The notes under the pieces are model-generated. The model saw nothing but the letters and a program-made list of their open reading frames with translations. It made no database searches and was not told where the DNA came from. 64,000 nucleotides of DNA from Aplidium turbinatum (lineage: Eukaryota; Chordata; Ascidiacea; Aplousobranchia; Polyclinidae): positions 15,262,251 through 15,326,250 of the forward strand of contig OU964931.1 of the NCBI GenBank assembly GCA_918807975.1. The letters are read 5' to 3'. The first letter of the stretch is position 1; each line of letters opens with the position of its first letter. Shown here in pieces: positions 56,791 to 64,000 of this stretch. The position numbers and the translations under genes were made by a program.

Positions 56791-57110
56791 CGTCCGCCCC
56801 GATAGCTCAGTTGGTTAGCGCGTGACTTCTGGAACGAAGAAGCTTCAAGATCAAGCGGCGCTGGTTCGACTCTCGGTGTGTGCGCTTGAGCAACGCACGT
56901 TGAGGACTGCTTTCCATTCAGCGGCATCTAATGGATGGAATAATTCCCTGGAAACAAGACTTCAACAATCGGAAACTTCACTCTGTCAATCTCGGTGACC
57001 GGGCCTGCGTCAGTGATTCAAAGCTTCTACAAGTATGCGAAACTGCCAGGATTAAGCTCTGCAAGAAGCTTTCCCAATCTGAGGATAAAGATTCAATCAA
57101 TCAATTGATG
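56791..57110 (+). repeat. tRNA-derived SINE, most complete copy
   Basis: tRNA-like head with GATAGCTCAGTTGGTTAGCG (A box) and CTGGTTCGACTCTCGG (B box); then a family body (CATTCAGCGGCATC, AACAAGACTTCAACAATCGG, CTCGGTGACCGGGC) and a (TCAA)n-like tail ATTCAATCAATCAATTG. The best copy of the family for reconstructing the promoter boxes. Confidence 0.85.
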
Positions 57111-57977
57111 AGTAATGTCATCACTGCTATTGTGTTCTCAAGTCTTTAAAATGTTTGGATTGACATTTTTTCACTAAATAAATAAAAATTAGGAAAATTG
57201 CGGATTCCCGGTAATTTATATATACATATTTTCCTACAGACCAACATCGTTTTCGGGATCCATTACGCTTTTCGGATGAAACTATGTGAAAATAATCAGT
57301 AGGTATGCAAGAGCTAACCATGTTAAATGGAAGCAAATTTATTCCAAAATAAACGTGCAATTGAAAGATTTGTTGTATCCACAAATTTCCCCAATTGCGC
57401 ATTTACGCATTAGGGATTTTTCCCCTTCCACGAAAATCCTGCTCCCAATTCACGATCTTCTTCCGTATTTCCGAAGTTGATGGAGTTTTTGCCTGAAATA
57501 AATTGTTTTGTCAGGTAGACGCAAGTAGCTAAAAGCGGATTACCACCAAAAAAATATATCTTCAGAATTTAAGAGTGGGTGATGAAAAATATTTTGTGCT
57601 TCAGAAAAAAAATTCGTGCTGAGGGGAATGACCATACCGTTCTTAGGAAAAGATTCAACAATAGACAGATATAATTGACAACAACTTGATAGGATTGAAT
57701 TGCATAATTCAAAAACAATACATAAAAAAGATGACTACATAACTTTAAATGTTTTCGGCAAAACTTTCTGCCCTCGTCTGAAACATAACTTAATTCATCT
57801 AAACAAAACAACAGATATTCGTAAAATGTTAGTAATAAATGTCTGAAATTAATTACAATCTGTACAGAGTTATGTAACACAACTGAAGAAACACCTTAAG
57901 ACTAAAGAAACACAAAAGGTGTTAACATTCTGTTATAAACTATGCAGGAGAGTGATTACAAGACAAAATAGCAAGTG
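57111..57977. other. No gene or element recognised
   Basis: Frames 57402-57127 and 57880-57569 on the minus strand have no known motif. AT-rich background. Confidence 0.4.
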
Positions 57978-58572
57978 GTAATAACGGGAGCAAGTCTTTT
58001 AGGTGCAGACAGTTAAGCGCCGATCTAATAGGCGTGCACAGCCGCACACTGTGGCGTCTGGATATTTAGGTGCAGAGCACTGTGGCGCCTCTTCATTTAG
58101 GTGCTATTCCTAGTAAAGTTTGCAGATTGTATCAGCTTGGCAGGTAGGGCAATGCTTTTCACACAAATTGTTGTACTGAACAGAAAAATATGTCATGGCT
58201 TCCGTGAGTGAAGCTGCTTAAACCGGCAATGCTTTCCACACAAAATGTTAACTTGAACAGAAAAATATATTGTTTTTTTAATCCGCGTGTTCGGCATTTA
58301 TTTGTTGTTAGTCGATGGTTTGCGTCGGCAAAAGCTTTATCAATAAATTATTCAAGTTTCCGAACATAACTGAGTTCACTTTTAGTGAGTCAAATAATAA
58401 CTAGCCTACACTAAACATCAGTAAAAAATATACCGTAGCCTATATTCAAGCAGTTGATAGGCTTGAGTGAAGAGTAACTTAGTTTTCCGTCAAAACCCGG
58501 ACTAAGTTTAATAACGAGCAAAGTCGCACCATTATGCTTGCAACTTGTAGCCAGGGTTCATATACTCTATAG

Positions 58573-59693
58573 CAGTGGTTCCCAACCTTTTTTTGGCTGT
58601 TACCCTAATCTCCAGCCTGAAGTGAGCCAATTACCCCCACAATCAATTTTCAAAAAAAAAGTGTTTATTGCTACATATTTCAAAGGGCCAACTCTGACAA
58701 TCAAAGTGCAATAAGTTACAATACTGAATACAAGAAGAAAATGCGTGGTAAACATTCAATGCGAAGGTTGGGCCTGGACTTCAGCCGCCAGCTTTATGAC
58801 ATCGCTTTCGACATCTAGGGGATTGCGCTTCTTTGCCTTCATTCCCAAGACAGTTGAAAATCCTTGTTCACAGCGATACGTTGTTGAAAAAGATGTCAGG
58901 ATATTTAATACCAGTGTCGCTAACGCTGGTGCGTCCTGGAGTCTGCTAAACCAGAAGGGTTCCAAGCCTTTCCCCTTGAAATCAAGTTTCAACGCTTCGT
59001 TCATTCGGAGAGTAATAAATTCTTCTTTGGTCGAAAAGTCGTCATCATCCACCTGGCTGTCATCACATGTGAAGGGCTCAGTGCACCATCAGAGACTAGC
59101 CGTATCCAAATTCGGAAAGTAGTTGTCTATCTTCTTGGCTAGCTGGCCTAAGTGGTCAGCTATGTCCTCCTTCAACGCCGCTGTCAACTTAAGTTCATTC
59201 GACTGTTGAGCGTCTAAAACTGCGCCACGGTGCCTCTTCCAACTCGCTTGTTCCACAATTTAACCTTTGCGATAACTGCTGCTACGGCTAGTTCGGTGTC
59301 AATCACAATTACATTCTTGCCTTGAATTAAAAGATTGCCTTTGTTCAATTCACCAAAGATATCAGCCAGATAGCACAGCTGGCAAATCCACTGTTGGTTA
59401 GAGAAGTTTTCAGCCAAGTCGGACTTCTTTTCTATCAGAAAACCATGGACAGCCTCACGAAGTTCGACCAGGCGGGTTATCACTTTGCCACGAGACAGTC
59501 ATTGTACTTCTGTGTGGTACAGTAATGCTTCGTATCTTTCTTCCATCTTCGTGCACAGTTTCTTGAAAAGACGGCTGTTCAATTCTATCACTTTTTATAA
59601 AGTTTACAACCTTCACTTGCTTCGCTGTTTCTAAATCGGGTCTCGTTACCCCACAAAAACAAGCAAATTACCCCCCGAGGTTGGGAACCACTG
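58573..59693 (-). mobile_element. ZBED5-like hAT remnant, nested
   Basis: CAGTGGTTCCCAACC and GGTTGGGAACCACTG are perfect inverted ends; TCTATAG is repeated directly on both outer sides (58566-58572, 59694-59700). The ends are those of the widespread hAT/Charlie group. It has an internal deletion, being only 1.1 kb. Confidence 0.9.
58756..59483 (-). pseudogene. hAT (ZBED5/FAM200-like) transposase fossil
   Basis: From 59483: VELREAVHGFLIEKKSDLAE, NFSNQQWICQLCYLADIFGE, LNKGNLLIQGKN, and KLWNKRV, up to 59214; then from 59052: MDDDDFSTKEEFITLRMNEA, LEPFWFSRL, TSFSTTYRCEQGFSTVLGMK, and KKRNPLDVESDV, to 58756. This is the order and spacing of ZBED5-type hAT transposases (LTEKKSDLADxF, STYxCEQGFSxLxxIKxKxRNxLxVExDL). 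Frames differ between the parts and stops lie between 59214 and 59052. The BED finger and the first catalytic segment are missing. Confidence 0.8.
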
Positions 59694-60289
59694 TCTATAG
59701 AATCTATAGAAATGTATTAAATTCATGTTGTAGAGCGTTGTCTTATACGTACTCGCCACACAACCAATCCATCCCGAGTATCCAAAGTTCCATCTGGCTG
59801 CAACCTGTGTTCAGGATGCATAGCAAATGTCCTGTGGAGATGTGCTAATATCAAGAGTAGTAGAGCGTTGTCTCACACCTCATCTCCACACGCGCATTAA
59901 CAAAACAACATATTTTTCTGTTCAATATAACATTTTATGTGAAAAGCATTGCCCTACCTGCCAAGCTGATACAATCTGCAGACTTAACTAGGAATAGCAC
60001 CTAAATGAACGAGCGCCACAGTGCTCCGCACCTAAATATCCAGACGCCACAGTGTGCGCGCCTATTTGACCGGCGCCTAACTGTCTGCGCCTAAAAGACG
60101 TGGACCCGTAATAACATTATAGAAATGGAAAACCAAGGAAAACCACTAAACAACATAAAACAAACATCAATTTAGTACAAATTTAACAAGAAAGATGCCT
60201 TTCCAGAGGAATAATTGCTTGTTGAGCTTAGGATTGTGCTGCTTTATTTAGAGTGCCTCATGAATTTTAGTTTCAAACTCTGATTGACA

Positions 60290-60690
60290 GTTTCAAATTA
60301 TTTTGAATGAAACCCATGTAAATTTGGTGTTACAACAAATACAGCAGTCATATGTGGTTTTTGATTGCACTGTGTTTGTTGATGTCTGTTAAATTCAGGT
60401 GTTCCGTTGCTCTTGTAGCCGCTTTGTATGTTAACCAGACATTTGTTGACAAGGGCCAGGCAGTACTTAAACACAAACTTAACAACCAAAAGTGCAATTA
60501 AAGAGTACATTGCCTCTTGTGCAACGTGCACTGACAATGTCTTGATCGAACAATTTAAAATCATCTGTCAACGCAGATCTGAATTTCAGACTAAGTTCAT
60601 GGAAGCCTTAAGAATCAAACGTAATAATCCGTCTCTCAATAGGCAGTTACTCGTCTGTGGTTCATCGTTCCTTTTGTGAGTGTCTTAATT
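60290..60690 (+). pseudogene. GIY-YIG-like fragment of a Penelope-like retroelement
   Basis: The + strand frame from about 60428 gives RHLLTRARQYLNT, AIKEYIASCATC, VLIEQFKIICQRRSEFQTKF and MEALRIKRNNPSLNRQL. The pattern (R.LLTR...H-like spacing...F.II......EFQ...EAL.IK...PSLN.QL) is that of the GIY-YIG endonuclease tail of Penelope-like and related non-LTR elements. Only this 3' part is present; it is broken and truncated. Recognition is from memory of the motif. Confidence 0.5.
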
Positions 60691-60698
60691 GCTTGTCA

Positions 60699-62338
60699 CA
60701 TAGGCGCCGACTCCAGGGGAGCGGGCGGCGCCCCCCCGTGAATTTAGCTCGGGGTGGCTGCCCCCCCACAAATTATTTAAAACAAATCCTAAATCAAATG
60801 TTTCTAAATTCAGATTTGCGTTAGTTTGACCTTCATTGCGGATCGATCTCAATTAAAAGATCTACTTGTTGCAACAAGAGCGCTGCTCCTAAGATAACAT
60901 AAGGAACAGAAGTACGGTAGCTGATAAACGCCAGCATGGTGCCGTTGAAGCATAGTAACAATGATTGAAAAACATTCTTCTTGATTTCTTCCGCTTTGTT
61001 TTTTTCTTGAGAGTTTCAATAACGAGGTGCGGTTTGCTGTTTGCTCAATGCTCAGTTTAGTATCTACGCGTATTAAGAGCTAAAGTTCAAAGTGACCAGC
61101 ATGTAATTCGAAGTAGCCTACAGGCCTCGAAATTCGTTTTTGTTGACGGCGGACAAACGTGTCCGGTCTGAGCAGCTATCTCGGCGGACAAATTAAGTCT
61201 CACGGCGGACACACCAGTTTTAGCCGTCGATCGTCATGCTTAATCACTTTATCTTGATAATAATTCTTCGCCATTTCAGAACTATAAGTACGGTTTTAGA
61301 AGGCTTTTTAAAAATTCAGTAAAGTCACTCTGAAAAGCTTTCATCATACCAACGACTTGCGCTTGAAGAGTCAAAGCGCCGTGTAGCTGGTCAATACGTC
61401 ACATAACTGATTAACTTCCACCAAACGAGGTCGTGTGGCTTATTGCGTCACAATGCTCTGGCAAGAGTGGGAAAGTTTCTACACTAACGCTACTATTTTC
61501 TGCTGTGCAAAGTTTCACAGGCTTTTTTCTTTAAGTTTATTTTTGCGTGTCATGTGAGCAAAAGGGAATTTTTCTTGGGTTTTTTCTTTCTTACTGTAAT
61601 ACCCAAACTTAAAAAATAACAGAGATATCACTCCTAAAGCATAAGAAGAATCGACAGCCCCCCCCCCCCAACTGAGCAAGACTTCAGGAGCCCAACCTTC
61701 TAAAAGTGTTAACAAATTTTGTTGCATCTAGCTGTAATAGCCTACTCGTATAATCTAATTTAGTAACTAACCTTGCCGTATAATTATTACTCGGAGATCA
61801 AAGCCAGACATTGTGATGTAAAACTTGAACTAAATTTTGAGTGATTAGTGTAGAAGTACCTGTACTCCTATTGATTCTTAGCGAAGAATTCACCTTTGTT
61901 ACGCTGATTCAATGTCATCAATTGTTGAAGCAATGTAAAAATCGAAAGTTTTCCTCCTTGAATGGAAGCTAAGGGATACAGTATTCACATTTTCTAGATG
62001 CGCGCTAGAATGCGCTGGAAAATATATTATTGCAACAATTGTTCGTGCTATGCAATGACGATTTGTATCGCTAGTTGCTGTGTTATTTCTCGGCGGACAA
62101 ATATGACCAATCTAGATGGTACTTCCCGCGGACATCACATGCTGTGACGGCGGACATGTCCGATGTCTGCCGTGAATTTCGAGACCTGAGCCTACATTAT
62201 AAAGCTTGGCGATATACAATGGCAGATAGACGCAAACAAACATCAATGCTGACAAACAAACATCAGCATTTTGAATGTAAGCAATCAGTCGGCTAGAAAG
62301 TTTGCTCCCTCGGCAATTTTCAAAACCCGGCGCCTATG
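60699..62338. mobile_element. CATAGGCGCC-type hAT-like element, TSD GCTTGTCA
   Basis: Starts CATAGGCGCCGACTCCAGG and ends AACCCGGCGCCTATG with an exact 8-bp duplication GCTTGTCA (60691-60698, 62339-62346). CCCCCCGTGAATTTAG and CCCCCCACAAATT repeats mark the left subterminal zone. Its terminal ten bases match the families at 17786 and 54356, but interiors differ. A 6-bp-TSD element is nested inside. Confidence 0.85.
61121..62188. mobile_element. Second copy of the 6-bp-TSD, GGCGGACA family
   Basis: CAGGCCTCGAAATTCG and GAATTTCGAGACCTG, with an exact 6-bp duplication AGCCTA (61115-61120, 62189-62194). GGCGGACAAA, CGGCGGACACA and GACGGCGGACATG recur near both ends. It is nested in 60699-62338. 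A C-run and weak minus-strand frame (61727-61515) inside carry no recognised domain. Confidence 0.85.
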
Positions 62339-62547
62339 GCTTGTCACATGCCTGTACTTTACACCTCATGTGATCTGTTTCCCGCAATATAATTTACTTG
62401 TAGTCATTCTTGTATCATTTGTTCAGTTTGTGCTTTTTAGACTGGAGTGTCATTACAGTTATAGTGCATAGTCAGATTTATCTTATAATTTTTCATTTTA
62501 TATATAGGAAGTGGCTATTTTTCCACACTTAACGCCATGGTTACAAT

Positions 62548-62731
62548 CAGGTGTTGCCAGAGTTAAGATTAAAGTTAGGAAGGGTTAAGGTAAGGGTTAG
62601 AGTTAGGAATAAGATTAGGGTTTTGATCTTTGTCCAGGACTACAAAAAATTTCCAAAATACAAGTTTTTGTTTTCAATAGCTTTAAACTTTTCTCAAATT
62701 AGGGCAGAATTCCTTATCTGGCAACACTATT
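62548..62731. mobile_element. Possible MITE with GTGTTGCCAGA ends
   Basis: CAGGTGTTGCCAGAGTTAAG faces CTTATCTGGCAACACTA, and the left part is a run of GGTTAGRGTTAGG-like units. No clear target duplication. Confidence 0.45.
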
Positions 62732-62968
62732 GAGGCTATTATTATGCTATATAGCGTAAATATAGCCACAGCCTTATATATATTGCAGATTTAAGTAATT
62801 CCTGATGAGGACACATGCATGTGTTTATATCCTTTTGTAATAAAACATGTCAAATATATTTTAATGCTTGAAATAAAGACTTTGTTTAAAATATAGCTAA
62901 ATGCGGCCAAAGATCTGTGAAACGTCATTCAGTACGGTATGCAATGCAATGTCAGTAAAAGTTGTAAA

Positions 62969-64000
62969 CAGGGTTGCCAGATATTTTCAAAATTTCCAGC
63001 CCAAAAGCAATTTCAAACCAGCCCAAAGTTGTTGCTTGTACAAACTAGCCCAAAATGAGAAGAATTCGTTCACAAAATCAGTCCAAATTGACTATCAACA
63101 CGATCAATCATTAAAGATCTTATTAACTTACTAAGCGTTCTACCTGGTTTACAGCATTAATCTATATTATACCGTGGTAGGGTAGAAAATCGCTAGCCAT
63201 AGTGGGGAGCCAGTGAACAATATGAGTATGACCCCTACGGTATATAACTCTACTAGACACTTTAGTAGACAGTAAGACAGAGCACTGGGAGCAGGGGCGC
63301 CGGAACGATTTTTGACTGGGGTGGGGGGGCAGGATTATGAAAAAGGGCACTTTTATTGCTGAAATGCCACTTTTTTAAGTTTTAAGATAAGATATAGCGA
63401 TAATGCTCATCTATCGAGTAATGATAGAAGTGTCCGGTATACAAAGAACAATGGCACGGAAGGGCATCATGCTATGTTATAATGATGTGGACCTAATTTA
63501 CTGTTATACCGAATTTTGTGTCGTGAATATTATTTCGAAGCAAAAATGAAAGATTATATATACCGTAATTAGGCTGAAAGCGAATAGCAGAAATTGTTAT
63601 ATTGCAAATTGTGCAGTAGCTTACATGACCTTAAAAGGGCACAATTGCTCCCCTGCCCCCCATCTACAGAAAAATTGAGGGCAGGGAGGCATTCACTCCT
63701 CCCCCCCCCCCGCTTCCAGCACCCCTGACCGGGAGCAGGTAATAATTAATAGATCAAACAAGCAGCCATACCATTCCTCCTTCACGTGACGTTTCCATCA
63801 CTTTTCCGCTAAGGCGCTAAATGTGCTTATCCAGTTTAACAGAAAAAAAGTTCACTTAAAATTCACTCTGATTCATTCACTGTAAAGCGAAGTTTATAGA
63901 ATTTCAATGAAAACTGTTGTGATTTTTTGCTATTTTATGCTTAATATTGCTCCAAAAACAAGCCGAAAAACCCGCAGTAAAAAACAAAAACAAGCCCAAA
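62969..64000. mobile_element. Element running off the right edge (CAGGGTTGCCAGAT end)
   Basis: The left end CAGGGTTGCCAGATATTTTC is followed by AGCCCAAA motifs (63000, 63022, 63049), and the same AGCCCAAA/AAGCCGAAAAACCC motifs reappear at 63960-64000, so the right end is expected shortly beyond the window. It was hit by the MITE at 63292-63727. Confidence 0.55.
63292..63727. mobile_element. Second copy of the CAGGGGCGCCGGAAC MITE
   Basis: CAGGGGCGCCGGAACGATTT at the left, GCTTCCAGCACCCCTG at the right; flanks ACTGGGAG and ACCGGGAG (63284-63291, 63728-63735) agree at 7 of 8 positions. Same orientation and most of the same interior as 35291-35715, with small indels. Confidence 0.85.

Larger units (their letters stand above)
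57986..60107. mobile_element. Element with ~215-bp inverted repeats, TSD GTAATAAC
   Basis: The arms 57986-58205 and 59908-60107 are inverted copies (GGGAGCAAGTCTTTTAGGTG against CGCCTAAAAGACGTGGACCC; TTGGCAGGTAGGGCAATGCT on both). Exact 8-bp duplication GTAATAAC (57978-57985, 60108-60115). AGGCGC/TTAGGTGC motifs iterate through the arms. The left arm has an extra tandem duplicate of its inner end at 58225-58275. A hAT element sits in the middle. 8-bp TSD suggests hAT, but coding sequence of its own is not seen. Confidence 0.85.

Noticed and set aside
56791-56880. Possible functional tRNA gene
   Set aside because: Good A and B boxes, but the 5' and 3' sides cannot form an acceptor stem and the SINE body follows.
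1-64000. LTR retroelements, retroviral, Polinton or other capsid/envelope-bearing elements
   Set aside because: I looked for LTR pairs, primer-binding sites, protease/integrase motifs and capsid-like frames and recognised none.
1-64000. CRISPR arrays, rRNA, operons and bacterial contamination
   Set aside because: Repeats are transposon-type without regular spacers, no rRNA segments are seen, and genes have eukaryotic introns and poly(A) signals.

Overview
This is an AT-rich (visibly well over 60% A+T) stretch of an animal nuclear genome. The evidence is spliced genes with GT/AG introns, AATAAA poly(A) signals, metazoan-type proteins (a PCMT1-like repair methyltransferase, a CCDC169-like coiled-coil protein, complex I subunit NDUFC2, DNA polymerase mu) and a very heavy load of DNA transposons and tRNA-derived SINEs. 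An invertebrate such as a tunicate, cnidarian or similar is plausible, but nothing in the window fixes the taxon.

Four host genes can be supported. A single-exon PCMT1 homologue lies at 12868-13722 (+). A six-exon CCDC169 homologue spans 15143-29496 (+). A three-exon NDUFC2 homologue spans 38396-29555 (-); it converges on CCDC169, leaving only 58 bases between the two stop codons. A single-exon POLM homologue with complete catalytic motifs lies at 50904-49417 (-). The two spliced genes were assembled here by eye from in-phase exons with consensus splice sites; the two intronless ones belong to families that are normally intron-rich.

Almost everything else is repeat. From 1 to 12.8 kb: hairpin MITEs, hAT elements (one with a ZMYM1-like transposase fossil split by a SINE), an element built on repeats of GGTTAGTTGATAC, a SINE with 13-bp target duplications, and a 2.4-kb hAT-like element. 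From 14 to 29 kb: a Tigger-like MITE and a 3-kb palindromic foldback element in CCDC169 intron 3, then a 3.6-kb transposon with a decayed transposase in intron 4. From 30 to 38 kb (NDUFC2 introns): a second long foldback, two members of a 6-bp-TSD family, and several hAT elements. From 38 to 49 kb: a Tigger element, an element with a minisatellite core, a hAT transposase fossil and a FLYWCH-MULE transposase fossil. From 51 to 64 kb: nested hAT-like elements, a SINE, a GIY-YIG fragment that looks Penelope-like, and an element running off the right edge.

A striking property is nesting: at least eleven element-in-element insertions can be read with matching target duplications, which gives a local relative chronology. 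I found no rRNA, CRISPR, LTR retroelement, Polinton or other capsid/envelope-bearing element. The best candidates for undescribed biology are the foldback family with unlike termini (GGGTCTGCTAC and CGGAATGGCCC) and iterated TCGGYGAGT motifs, the GGCGGACA-rich 6-bp-TSD family, and the overlapping CCDC169/NDUFC2 3' ends.
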